Below, in pieces: positions 25,750 through 33,194 of a stretch of DNA of 39,803 bases. The position numbers were made by a program, and so were the translations under genes. Numbering within the stretch: position 1 is the first letter of the stretch; each line of letters begins with the position of its first letter. This stretch comes from Devosia sp. 66-14 (GTDB taxonomy: Bacteria > Pseudomonadota > Alphaproteobacteria > Rhizobiales > Devosiaceae): assembly GCA_001899085.1 (NCBI GenBank), contig MKVB01000001.1:595287-635089 (forward strand), read 5' to 3'. Under the pieces are notes generated by a model. The model made no database searches and had not been told where the DNA came from. It saw nothing but the letters and a program-made list of their open reading frames with translations.

Positions 25750-25983
25750 ATGGGCATGGCCGCAAACGAAATCGAACGCCGCATCCTCAAGGCGCTTCCC
25801 GACGCCATCGTGGAGATCCGCGATCTTGCCGGAGACGGCGACCATTACGCGGCAACCGTCACCTCGGAAGCCTTCCGCGGCAAGACCCGCGTCCAGCAGC
25901 ACCAGATGGTCAACGCTGCCTTCGGAACCGACATGGGCACCGTGCTGCACTCCCTCGCGTTGCAGACCAAGGCGCCGGATTGA
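25750..25983 (+). CDS. bolA: BolA-family protein
   Basis: 77 aa from ATG 25750 with GGGAG 7 nt upstream; ATG 25756 is an alternative. The BolA fold is recognisable: ANEIERRILKALPDAIVEIR, DLAGDGDHYAATVTSEAFRG and KTRVQQHQMVNAAFG, ending LHSLALQTKAPD. The conserved His in RVQQHQMV is the cluster-ligand position of BolA proteins. BolA forms [2Fe-2S]-bridged heterodimers with CGFS monothiol glutaredoxins, and such a gene lies at 27189. The two genes are commonly adjacent in relatives; here a repeat-flanked DUF559 gene and a HAD gene separate them. Confidence 0.95.
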   Translation: MGMAANEIERRILKALPDAIVEIRDLAGDGDHYAATVTSEAFRGKTRVQQHQMVNAAFGTDMGTVLHSLALQTKAPD

Positions 25984-25994
25984 GGCCTCCCTTA

Positions 25995-26044
25995 TCCTCC
26001 CCCGCGTGACGGGGGAGGGGGACCGGCGAAGCCGGTGGAGGGGG
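25995..26044 (+). repeat. 50-bp two-hairpin repeat, left copy
   Basis: TCCTCCCCCGCGTGACGGGG begins the unit; it can form CCTCCCCCG/CGGGGGAGG and then ACCGGC-GAA-GCCGGT, and ends GGAGGGGG. It matches the right copy (26403-26452, opposite orientation) at 44 of 50 positions with no gaps. It starts 12 bp after bolA and its GGAGGGGGA end supplies the ribosome site of the DUF559 gene. Confidence 0.9.
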
Positions 26045-26053
26045 AAGTTAATC

Positions 26054-26470
26054 GTGCGGGCATCATCGAAAAGCTACAGCAGCGCCAAGCGCATGCGCCG
26101 CGAGATGCCCCTTCCCGAGGTCATTCACTGGCAGCTACTTAGAGGCGGCAAGGTCGACGGCCTCCGTTTCCGTCGCCAACACCCGATCGGTCCCTTCGTC
26201 CTCGACTTCTACTGCGCCGAACGGAAGCTCGCGATCGAGGTGGACGGCCTCGCGCACGACAACGCCGAGCGATTCGAGCAGGACGAGCGCCGCACCATGT
26301 GGCTGAACAATCAGGGAATTCAGGTGATCCGGTTCATGGCGAGTGACATTCTCGATCCACAGGCACTTGAAGCCGTCGTGGTGACCATCCGAGAGAACGT
26401 GGCCCCCTCCACCAGCTACGTTGGTCCCCCTCCCCCGCCCCGCGGGGGAGGATCAGGGGGCGTCCCTTGA
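26054..26470 (+). CDS. DUF559 (Vsr/restriction-endonuclease-like) protein
   Basis: 138 aa from GTG 26054, whose Shine-Dalgarno GGAGGGGGAA comes from the left repeat; ATG 26093 is a shorter option but would cut the conserved first helix. Family features: SSAKRMRREMPLPEVIHWQL, KVDGLRFRRQHPIGPFVLDF and YCAERKLAIEVDGLAHDNAE, where Asp, Glu-x-Asp form the PD-(D/E)xK-like metal site, and WLNNQGIQVIRFMASDIL. DUF559 proteins are predicted nucleases without settled function. The last 20 or so residues (STSYVGPPPPPRGGGSGG) are encoded by the right repeat, a low-complexity tail added by it. The stop overlaps the TTG start of the HAD gene. This looks like an inserted cassette. Confidence 0.87.
   Translation: MRASSKSYSSAKRMRREMPLPEVIHWQLLRGGKVDGLRFRRQHPIGPFVLDFYCAERKLAIEVDGLAHDNAERFEQDERRTMWLNNQGIQVIRFMASDILDPQALEAVVVTIRENVAPSTSYVGPPPPPRGGGSGGVP
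26403..26452 (-). repeat. 50-bp two-hairpin repeat, right copy (inverted)
   Basis: Reverse complement of the left unit with six substitutions. Four of them fall in the second hairpin (ACCAACGTAGCTGGT against ACCGGCGAAGCCGGT) and still allow pairing of the outer ACCA/TGGT. It lies within the 3' end of the DUF559 frame and just before the HAD start, for which AGGGGG downstream of it serves as ribosome site. Confidence 0.9.
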
Positions 26471-27102
26471 CCCGCACCGTCCTTTTCGACGTCGATGGCG
26501 TGCTCGTCCACGGCTACCACGCCCGGCCGGAAAAGCAGATTCGCTGGGATGAAAACCTGCTCGCCGATCTCGGCGTCGATCCCCAGCGGTTCAAGGCCGA
26601 TTTCATCAACGATGTCTTCGTCAAGAAGGTGATCGTCGGGCAGATGTCGTTGCTCGAAGCACTGGATCGCACCCTGCCCCGGCTCGGCTATCGCGGCCCC
26701 AGCATGGCGTTTGCGGGCTATTGGCTCAGCCACGACAGCAATGTGAACCAGCCGCTGCTCGATGTTGTGGCGCAGCTGAAAGCCGCGGGTACGCCGTTGT
26801 TCATTGCCACCAACCAGGAGCATATGCGGGCGCAATGGCTGTGGCAGCAGCTGAAATTCGGCGAGCTTTTCGACGATATCTTCCATTCGGCCCGGATCGG
26901 CCATGCCAAGCCGGCAAAGCCCTATTTCGACTGGGTCGGCAACCGGCTCGGGCCGCAGGCCGAACCGCCATTGTTCTTCGATGATCGCGAGGAAGTCGTG
27001 AAGGCGGCTCGCGCCCACGGCTGGGAAGCCGTGCAGTATGACGAGCTGGAAGATGTCACGACGCACCCGTGGATCGTTGAACGCCTAAGCATCGTCAAAT
27101 GA
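26467..27102 (+). CDS. HAD-superfamily hydrolase
   Basis: 211 aa from TTG 26467, overlapping the DUF559 stop (TTGA), with AGGGGG 6 nt before. No later start keeps the first catalytic motif. Motif I is TVLFDVDGVLVHGYH (Asp-x-Asp), motif II is AAGTPLFIATNQEHM (Thr or Asn region), motif III Lys in ARIGHAKPAKPYFDWV, and motif IV LFFDDREEVVKAARAHGWEA. It is a phosphatase of the IA-type subfamily with a helical cap (VFVKKVIVGQMSLLEALDRT); the substrate is unknown. The TTG start and borrowed ribosome site suggest that the upstream insertion rebuilt this gene's 5' end. Confidence 0.9.
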   Translation: MTRTVLFDVDGVLVHGYHARPEKQIRWDENLLADLGVDPQRFKADFINDVFVKKVIVGQMSLLEALDRTLPRLGYRGPSMAFAGYWLSHDSNVNQPLLDVVAQLKAAGTPLFIATNQEHMRAQWLWQQLKFGELFDDIFHSARIGHAKPAKPYFDWVGNRLGPQAEPPLFFDDREEVVKAARAHGWEAVQYDELEDVTTHPWIVERLSIVK

Positions 27103-27188
27103 CGATGAGCACCTCGACAGCGCCGCATTGCGGGACTATCTAACTGGAGAACGGAGCCGGCATCCTCCCCGGCCTGAAAGGCATGCAG

Positions 27189-27524
27189 ATGAGCGACATC
27201 AACGCACTGATCGACGAGCAGGTGAAGAACAACGACGTGTTCCTCTACATGAAGGGCACGCCGGATTTCCCGATGTGTGGCTTCTCCGGCCGCGTGGTGC
27301 AGATTCTCGGCTATCTCGGCGTCGACTATGAGAGCGCCAACGTGCTGGAGAACCAGGACCTGCGCGAGGGGATCAAGGCCTACGCCAACTGGCCGACCAT
27401 CCCACAGCTCTACATCAAGGGTGAGTTCGTCGGCGGCGCCGACATCGTCACCGAGATGTTCCAGGCCGGCGAGCTGCAGTCGCACCTCGCCGACAAGGGC
27501 ATCGCGGTCAAGCAGACCGCCTGA
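27189..27524 (+). CDS. grxD: Monothiol CGFS glutaredoxin
   Basis: 111 aa from ATG 27189, AAAGG 7 nt upstream; ATG 27183 is possible but closer to that site. The active-site segment DVFLYMKGTPDFPMCGFSGR carries the single cysteine of Grx4/GrxD proteins, followed by NWPTIPQLYIKGEFVGGADI and EMFQAGELQ for glutathione binding. These proteins hold a glutathione-ligated [2Fe-2S] cluster and hand it to targets, often with BolA (gene at 25750). Length is standard. A strong terminator 24 bp after the stop ends the rightward purine-to-grxD run. Confidence 0.97.
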   Translation: MSDINALIDEQVKNNDVFLYMKGTPDFPMCGFSGRVVQILGYLGVDYESANVLENQDLREGIKAYANWPTIPQLYIKGEFVGGADIVTEMFQAGELQSHLADKGIAVKQTA

Positions 27525-27547
27525 GATCAGCAGCACGACACCATGCG

Positions 27548-27576
27548 AAGGCCGCGCCCATCGGGCGCGGCCTTTT
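27548..27576 (+). terminator. Intrinsic terminator after grxD
   Basis: AAGGCCGCGCCC (27548-27559), loop ATC, GGGCGCGGCCTT (27563-27574), then TTTTGC: a 12-bp stem with U-run. It also insulates the convergent GNAT gene that ends at 27587. Confidence 0.93.
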
Positions 27577-27586
27577 GCTTGTCCGA

Positions 27587-28621
27587 TCAGCCCCGCTGCC
27601 GGGCGACGATCGCCTTGAACGCCGCACTGTCGCGGATCGCGGCGTAGGCCCAATGCCGCTCCAGCCACTCTGGCCTGCCTTGCCAGCCGGCGCTCACCAT
27701 CCGATCGAGGCACCTGAGCGCCCGCTCCGGCTCCCCGGCCAGCACCCATGCGCCGGCGGCGTGGAAATCGTGCCAGGGCACGCTCATGGCGGCCGTCTCG
27801 AGGTGCGCCGCCCAATCCCGGCACTGTAACTCGCCGAGATCGCCGACATTCTCCGCCGGCAGATTGCTCGAATAGCCGAGATACTGGCCGTGCAGCCGGA
27901 ATCCGGAGGCTTCGGCGATGCGGATCGAGCCGGCATTGGAGGCGTGGCAATGCCAGCCGACATCCACAATCCCGCGCCGCAGGCACTCGTTGGCCGCAGC
28001 CGTCGCGGCGGCGCGTCCCAACCCCAGCCGACGAAAGCCCTCCTCTGTTCCGACGCCCAGTTCGACCCGCTTGCCGACGACACAGTCGGCGAGGCATTGG
28101 CTCACCACCGCCCCGTTGCGCAGCACGGCAAAGCCCACGACCACGTCGAGAAAGTCCTCGAACGATCGCCAACCACTGCCCTGCTCTTCAGCAAACGCGC
28201 GCAGTGCGGAATGTTCGGCCACGCTGTTGCGGTTGATCGGCACCAGTTCGAACCCATCCGGCACTCCCACGCCCGGGCCGGCTCGCTCGAGTTCGAACCT
28301 GAGCCGCGGGTGTGGTCGGGCGAAGGGGTTGTCCCAGACCTCGGACAGCTGGGGGACCCAGTCGTCCTCAGGAAAGAAATAGGTCCAGGCCGGGATCAGC
28401 GCCCGCAGCGCTTCGGGCTCTGTCAGCAGTGCCGGGTCGCCGGCGAGATAGCTGGCCTCGCCATCGGAGATCAACGTTACCGACGGTCGGACAGGATCAT
28501 TGGCCCAAACCTCACCGTCCAGCACGCCCCCGATGATGGCGGCCACCGTGGCGTGGCGGGAGATGGATTCGGTCAAAAGCGAGCGGACGGCCTCATAGGC
28601 GGTCTCGTCGAGAAGTTGCAT
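27587..28621 (-). CDS. GNAT acetyltransferase with C-terminal repeat-like tail
   Basis: 344 aa from ATG 28621 (MQLLDETAYEAVRSLLTESI); an earlier start at 28705 would add a poorly composed segment. Residues about 1-130 form a family-specific N-terminal domain (ISRHATVAAIIGGVLDGEVW, YFFPEDDWVPQLSEVW), and about 130-260 a GNAT domain with FAVLRNGAVVSQCLADCVVG, RVELGVGTEEGFRRLGLGRA (acetyl-CoA loop) and AGSIRIAEASGFRLHGQYLG. The end (SVPWHDFHAAGAWVLAGEPE, RALRCLDRMVSAGW) looks like one tetratricopeptide-type helical pair. It matches the GNAT_acetyltran group; substrate unknown. Upstream, 28622-28794 shows no feature. Confidence 0.85.
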   Translation of the reverse strand: MQLLDETAYEAVRSLLTESISRHATVAAIIGGVLDGEVWANDPVRPSVTLISDGEASYLAGDPALLTEPEALRALIPAWTYFFPEDDWVPQLSEVWDNPFARPHPRLRFELERAGPGVGVPDGFELVPINRNSVAEHSALRAFAEEQGSGWRSFEDFLDVVVGFAVLRNGAVVSQCLADCVVGKRVELGVGTEEGFRRLGLGRAAATAAANECLRRGIVDVGWHCHASNAGSIRIAEASGFRLHGQYLGYSSNLPAENVGDLGELQCRDWAAHLETAAMSVPWHDFHAAGAWVLAGEPERALRCLDRMVSAGWQGRPEWLERHWAYAAIRDSAAFKAIVARQRG

Positions 28622-28794
28622 CGTGGCAAAGTCCTGCGGTTGCAGCGCGCGAGGCGCCGCTGTCAGTCGAAAGAGCGGCGAGGCCGCTCGCACAGATGCC
28701 GGCATGGGCCCGCCGGCGCTCGGCGATAGCTGCAGTCATCTGTGATCCTCCCGACTGCGCAGAGATTTCGGCATCGCTGGTAGCGTGGTGCCGC

Positions 28795-29253
28795 TCAGTA
28801 GGCCAGCCCGAACTGGATCTCGATGCGATGGTACTTCCCGCCCTGCCCGGCCCATAGGTGATAGATCTCGCGGCTTTCGCCCGAAAAGGCGTGCCGCGAC
28901 AACTCGATGTCCCGTACCAGCGGCGCATAGCCCTGAGTGAACAATGTCCGCATCGAGCCTTGATGCATCGCGCTCGCCACCATGATCGGCTCGAGGCGCT
29001 CCACGGCAAACGGCCCATCATAGCCATGGGCGCTCTGCACCGGGCGGCAGAAGCGCAGCTCGAACTCGGTCTTGCTGTCCCGTGGGAGATTCTGCGCCAC
29101 GAACACCCACGGCCCGGCGACCTCCAGGTTCGAGCGCGCGATCTCGGCATCGAGTTGCGCGGTAACCTCCGCGCTCACCTGTTTCACCGCTGCAATGCTG
29201 AGCCGCCGGCTGGCGCTCAGCACCAGCATGGCTTCAGTTTCCTTGATGTCCAT
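28795..29253 (-). CDS. GyrI-like effector-binding domain protein
   Basis: 152 aa from ATG 29253 with GGGAGG 5 nt upstream. The layout fits the AraC effector-binding/GyrI-like fold: LEVAGPWVFVAQNLPRDSKT, FELRFCRPVQSAHGYDGPFA, the HQGSMRTLFTQGYAPLVRDI segment and the C-terminal ESREIYHLWAGQGGKYHRIE. A Glu or Asp at the pocket base is expected in drug-binding members; YHRIEIQFG carries one. There is no DNA-binding domain, so it is a stand-alone small-molecule-binding protein or cyclopropanoid-type hydrolase. It is followed leftward by a 173-bp gap. Confidence 0.75.
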   Translation of the reverse strand: MDIKETEAMLVLSASRRLSIAAVKQVSAEVTAQLDAEIARSNLEVAGPWVFVAQNLPRDSKTEFELRFCRPVQSAHGYDGPFAVERLEPIMVASAMHQGSMRTLFTQGYAPLVRDIELSRHAFSGESREIYHLWAGQGGKYHRIEIQFGLAY

Positions 29254-29370
29254 CTTTGCCTCCCGATCGCGGGTAAAGCTGATGGGCGCTCAGATTCCGG
29301 GCAAGGCGAATGCTGGAAAATCGTTCCGCAGCAGCGCTCTCTCCGACGGCGCGGAAGAAATAGTGTTGCG

Positions 29371-29685
29371 TCAGGCCGAACGCCGCAACGTCACTCTCGC
29401 CGCGTGCGCCGGAACATCTGCGGCGAACCGCAATTCACGCAGCGGCCGCACGCGGCGCGTGGCTTCCGCATAGATCGGGTGGGCTTTGTAGGCGGCGAGG
29501 GCCGCTTCGTCGGCGAACTCGGCATAGACCACCACATCGACATCATTGCCGAACTGGTCGACCTTGCTGTTCCGCGTCACCTCGAAATGCAGCGAATGCG
29601 GGATCTGGCCCAACAGGTTGAGCCCCTCGACAACAGCATCGAGATTGGCGGGCTTGGCGGTGAAGAAGACGATGTGGCGGATCAC
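29371..29685 (-). CDS. Dabb (stress-responsive A/B barrel) domain protein
   Basis: 104 aa. GTG 29685 gives MIRHIVFFTAKPANLDAVVE, the usual family beginning, with GGAG 8 nt upstream; a TTG two codons earlier is too near that site. Dabb proteins are small dimeric ferredoxin-like barrels: EGLNLLGQIPHSLHFEVTRN, VDVVVYAEFADEAALAAYKA and HPIYAEATRRVRPLRELRFA are typical. Functions range from stress proteins to polyketide cyclases; none can be assigned here. The 168 bp between this gene and the divergent MFS gene at 29860 hold no feature I can support. Confidence 0.9.
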   Translation of the reverse strand: MIRHIVFFTAKPANLDAVVEGLNLLGQIPHSLHFEVTRNSKVDQFGNDVDVVVYAEFADEAALAAYKAHPIYAEATRRVRPLRELRFAADVPAHAARVTLRRSA

Positions 29686-29859
29686 GGGCAAAGCTCCATT
29701 GCTGCCACGCCATATAGTCCTCCCTGATCGCGGAGCAACTGCGGCATGGCGGCACGATCACCCAATGTGATGGCTGGCATAACCGAAATGCGTTTCCCGC
29801 AGCGGGAGCCGGCGGTGTAGATACACAGTCTCCAGACCGATCGCCCGAGTCCCCCCGAC

Positions 29860-31086
29860 ATGTCCTCGATCACCGCCTCCCGTTCCGTGGCGACGCCGCT
29901 CATCGCGTTGATCATCTGCGGCTGCATCATCGCGGCGGTGACCAATGGCATTCGCACCAGCTTCGGCCTGCTCACCCTGCCGATGACGTCGGACCTCGGC
30001 CTGACGCGCGAGGCCTGGGGCATGGCGATGGCCATCCAGAATCTTGCCTGGGGCATCGCACAGCCCTTCGCCGGCGGACTCGCCGATCGATACGGCACGG
30101 CCAAGGTGATCGTTGGGGGACTGCTGATCTACGCACTGGGCCTCGCCCTGATGGTGGTTTCGCCTTCCGGCTCGATGCTCAACCTCACCGCCGGGGTGAT
30201 TACCGGCGTCGGCATCGCCACCTCATCGTTCTCCATCGTGATGATCGCCTTCGGCCGCAGCGTCCCGCAGGAGAAGCGCAGCCTGGTGTTCGGCGTCGCC
30301 ACGGCTGCCTCATCGTTCGGCCAGTTCGCCTTTGCTCCGATCGGACAGGCCTTCATCACCAACTTCGGCTGGCAGAGCGCGCTGATCTACGCCGCCGCCA
30401 TCCTGGCGCTGGTGATCCCGCTGACCTTCGCGCTGCGCGGCCGCACGGAACGCGCCGCCGGACAGGCTGACCTGAAGTTCATGGAAGCGCTGAGCCGCGC
30501 CTGGGGCTTCGGCTCCTATCGCCTCTTGGTCATCGGCTTCTTCGTCTGCGGTTTCCACCTGGCCTTCGTGAACGTCCACATGCCCGCCTACCTGGTGCAG
30601 TGCGGCCTCGCGCCGGAGGTCGGCAGCTGGGCCATCGCAGTGATCGGGCTGTTCAACATCGTCGGCTCGCTGCTTGCCGGTTATCTCGGTGGCCGCCTGC
30701 CCAAGCAGTTGCTGCTCGCCTCGATCTATTTCAGCCGCGCCGTCGCCATCGGCCTTTTCGTGCTGTTCCCGGTGACCGAGGTCAGCGCCTACGTTTTCGC
30801 TGCCGCGATGGGGCTGCTGTGGCTCTCCACCGTGCCGCTGACCGCCGGACTGGTGACGCTGTTCTTCGGCGCCCGCTACATGGGCATGCTCTATGGCGTC
30901 GCCTTCTTCAGCCACCAGCTCGGCTCGTTCGTCGGCGTCTGGCTCGGCGGTTTCGTCTATGATCACACCGGCTCGTACAGCCTCGTGTGGTACCTGGGCA
31001 TTCTGCTCGGCCTCGCCTCGGCCGCCATCCACCTGCCGATCCGCGAGCTCAGCGCCAAATCCTTCCAGCTCAAGCCTGCCCAATAG
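29860..31086 (+). CDS. MFS transporter (monocarboxylate/oxalate-type)
   Basis: 408 aa from ATG 29860; the ribosome site is weak. Twelve membrane helices are expected. The first loop carries the MFS signature AGGLADRYGTAKVIVGGLLI, and helix 1 begins LIALIICGCIIAAVTNGIRT with FGLLTLPMTSDLGLTREAWG, like monocarboxylate/oxalate-formate antiporters. The second half has LGGRLPKQLLLASIYFSRAV in the matching loop and FFSHQLGSFVGVWLGGFVYD. The substrate is unknown. The next gene, at 31192 and in the same direction, is a second MFS transporter of another family, not a recent duplicate. Confidence 0.93.
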   Translation: MSSITASRSVATPLIALIICGCIIAAVTNGIRTSFGLLTLPMTSDLGLTREAWGMAMAIQNLAWGIAQPFAGGLADRYGTAKVIVGGLLIYALGLALMVVSPSGSMLNLTAGVITGVGIATSSFSIVMIAFGRSVPQEKRSLVFGVATAASSFGQFAFAPIGQAFITNFGWQSALIYAAAILALVIPLTFALRGRTERAAGQADLKFMEALSRAWGFGSYRLLVIGFFVCGFHLAFVNVHMPAYLVQCGLAPEVGSWAIAVIGLFNIVGSLLAGYLGGRLPKQLLLASIYFSRAVAIGLFVLFPVTEVSAYVFAAAMGLLWLSTVPLTAGLVTLFFGARYMGMLYGVAFFSHQLGSFVGVWLGGFVYDHTGSYSLVWYLGILLGLASAAIHLPIRELSAKSFQLKPAQ

Positions 31087-31191
31087 TCTCGGCCTCTCGA
31101 AAGTATTGATCGGCCGCGGGTTGCCAAAGGCCGGAGATGCGCGCATCTTCCCGGCCTTTCCGGCCCCTCCCCGGCCATTTCTGAGCAAGCA

Positions 31192-32445
31192 ATGTCCTAT
31201 ACATCGGCGACCACGCGGGACCTGTCCCGCGTCGAATTCATTATCCTTGTTGCAGGGCTGATGGCGCTCAATGCGCTGGCCATCGACGTCATGCTGCCGG
31301 CGCTGCCCTATATGGGTGAAGCATTCGGCATCAGCCACGAGAACGAACGGCAGTTCGTGGTCGGCGTCTATATGTTCGGCTTCGGCATTGCCCAGCTCGC
31401 CTACGGGCCGCTCACCGATCGTTTCGGCCGTCGTGGTCCGCTGCTGGTCGGTCTGGGCATCTACCTAATCTGCGCCTTCGCCGCGACCTTCGCGCCGACC
31501 TTCGGCGCGCTGCTGGCGCTGCGCTTCGTCCAGGGCATGGGCGCCGCCGGCACCCGCGTCATCGCGACCGCCGTGGTGCGCGACAAGTTCTCGGGCCGCG
31601 AGATGGCCGAGATCATGTCGCTGACCTTCATGGTGTTCATGGCCATCCCGATTCTGGCCCCCGGCATCGGCCAGCTGATTTTGCTCGCCGGACCGTGGCA
31701 GTACATCTTCCTGTTCATGGGTGGTCTCGCGGCCGCCATCAGCCTCTGGGCGTTCTTCCGCCTGCCTGAAACCATGCATCCGGAGTACCGGCGCGCCCTC
31801 AGTTTCAGGTCGGTGATCGATGGCTTCCGCATCGTCGTGACCAACCGGGTCGCGCTGTTCTACGGCCTCGCCGGCACCTTCCTGTTCGGCGCCATGTTCG
31901 GCTTCATCTCGGCCAGCCAGCAGATCTTCGTCGAGATCTACGGCCTCGGCCCATACTTCCCCGTCGCCTTTGCAGCCATGGCCGGCACCATCGCCATCGC
32001 CCAGTTCATCAACTCGCGGGTCGTGCGCCGTTTCGGCATGCGCCGGCTAAGCCATGCAGCGGCATTGGTCTATCTCGGCGCCGCGGCCATCCTGGTCGCC
32101 GTGGCGCTCGCCGGGCCGGTCCCCTTCCCGGTGTTCTTCGGCCTGTTGATGGTGATCCAGTTCTTCTTCGGCTGGGCCGCGTCGAACATGAACTCGCTCT
32201 CGATGGAACCGCTGGGCAATGTCGCCGGCACCGCTGCCTCGGTGTTCGGCTTTACCCAGACCGTCGGCGGCGCGCTGATCGGCACCTATATCGGCCAGCA
32301 TTTCAACGGCACGATCGTGCCCAATGCGCTGGGCTACGCCACCATGGGGTCGCTGGTGCTGATCTGCATTCTCATCGCCGAGAAGGGCAAACTGTTCGGC
32401 GTCAGCCCGCAATACGAGACGCATCACGGCGACGCCGGCCACTAA
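31192..32445 (+). CDS. Bcr/CflA-family multidrug efflux MFS transporter
   Basis: 417 aa from ATG 31192. Twelve helices. The Bcr/CflA hallmark is in helix 1 and the first loop: LAIDVMLPALPYMGEAFGIS, VGVYMFGFGIAQLAYGPLTD with the following RFGRRGPLLVGL. The helix 5 antiporter motif is VIATAVVRDKFSGREMAEI and ILAPGIGQLILLAG. Family members export drugs such as bicyclomycin or chloramphenicol, or sulfonamides and cysteine. Relatives often keep a Bcr-type gene between grxD and rpsD. Its stop overlaps the stop of the opposing methyltransferase gene by 3 bases. Confidence 0.94.
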   Translation: MSYTSATTRDLSRVEFIILVAGLMALNALAIDVMLPALPYMGEAFGISHENERQFVVGVYMFGFGIAQLAYGPLTDRFGRRGPLLVGLGIYLICAFAATFAPTFGALLALRFVQGMGAAGTRVIATAVVRDKFSGREMAEIMSLTFMVFMAIPILAPGIGQLILLAGPWQYIFLFMGGLAAAISLWAFFRLPETMHPEYRRALSFRSVIDGFRIVVTNRVALFYGLAGTFLFGAMFGFISASQQIFVEIYGLGPYFPVAFAAMAGTIAIAQFINSRVVRRFGMRRLSHAAALVYLGAAAILVAVALAGPVPFPVFFGLLMVIQFFFGWAASNMNSLSMEPLGNVAGTAASVFGFTQTVGGALIGTYIGQHFNGTIVPNALGYATMGSLVLICILIAEKGKLFGVSPQYETHHGDAGH

Positions 32446-33161
32446 TCCTTCTTGCGTCCGACAAAGATCGTCCAGCCGAGCATCGGCCGGATGATCCGCT
32501 GGTAGTGCATCCAGTCGTCACGGCTTTTCTGCAGCACCTCGGCATGGTCGCGATGCGCCGGGTTCTCACGTGCCCAGAGCAACGTCGCATGCCGCTGGTG
32601 GCTCTGGTATCGCTCGTAATCCGCGTCGGACGCGCTGATCGTCGCCGAAACCTCGGCGCCATGGCGCTCCATTACCCCGATCATGCCGACCGTGTCGGGC
32701 GGCAGGATATCGCCCTTGGGAACGGCCGGAGGGTGCCTGAGCACGGTCGTCCCCAGCACCAGCGTGCCGCCCGGCTTGGCGATGTTCGCCATCCATTCGA
32801 GCGCCGCCGGCACATCGCCAAGCGACGCCGCGGCGCCAAGGCACAGCACCACGTCATACGAGGCGGGCTCCACGTTGAAGCCCTTCACCGCCGCATTGTG
32901 GAAGGTCAGTCGCCCGCGTGCCGGGCTCTTGCGCCGGGCAGCCTCGAGGAAGCGCGCGTTGACATCGATACCGACGCCCTGGATGGCGAACTTCTCCGCC
33001 CATTGGCGCATCAGCCAAGCCTTGCCGCAGCCCATGTCCAGGACGCTCATGCCGTCGCGGATCGAACAGTAATCATCGAGCAGGCGGAGCTTCCGATCGG
33101 TGATCGGGTTCTGGATTTCGACTTCGCGATCGGCGATCGCCCAATAGTTCAGCTGATCCAA
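32442..33161 (-). CDS. Class I SAM-dependent methyltransferase
   Basis: 239 aa from TTG 33161, supported by GGGGAG 7 nt upstream; the first ATG would come after the SAM motif region. The Rossmann motif I is DGMSVLDMGCGKAWLMRQWA (Asp-x-Gly-x-Gly), followed by IQGVGIDVNARFLEAARRKS (acidic end of strand 2), PASYDVVLCLGAAASLGDVP (motif post-I) and AKPGGTLVLGTTVLRHPP. The C-terminal WMHYQRIIRPMLGWTIFVGR resembles small-molecule methyltransferases. The substrate is unknown. It overlaps the MFS gene tail to tail, and the inositol phosphatase gene lies 33 bp upstream on the same strand. Confidence 0.9.
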   Translation of the reverse strand: MDQLNYWAIADREVEIQNPITDRKLRLLDDYCSIRDGMSVLDMGCGKAWLMRQWAEKFAIQGVGIDVNARFLEAARRKSPARGRLTFHNAAVKGFNVEPASYDVVLCLGAAASLGDVPAALEWMANIAKPGGTLVLGTTVLRHPPAVPKGDILPPDTVGMIGVMERHGAEVSATISASDADYERYQSHQRHATLLWARENPAHRDHAEVLQKSRDDWMHYQRIIRPMLGWTIFVGRKKD

Positions 33162-33194
33162 ATCGCGTCTCCCCTCGCCGATCTGAGACCCCCA

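Noticed and set aside
25995-26452. Insertion sequence with terminal inverted repeats
   Set aside because: The flanking repeats are internally palindromic hairpin units, the encoded protein is not a transposase and no target-site duplication is evident.
29860-32445. Tandem duplication of the two neighbouring MFS genes
   Set aside because: They belong to different MFS families (monocarboxylate/oxalate-type and Bcr/CflA) and share only general MFS motifs.
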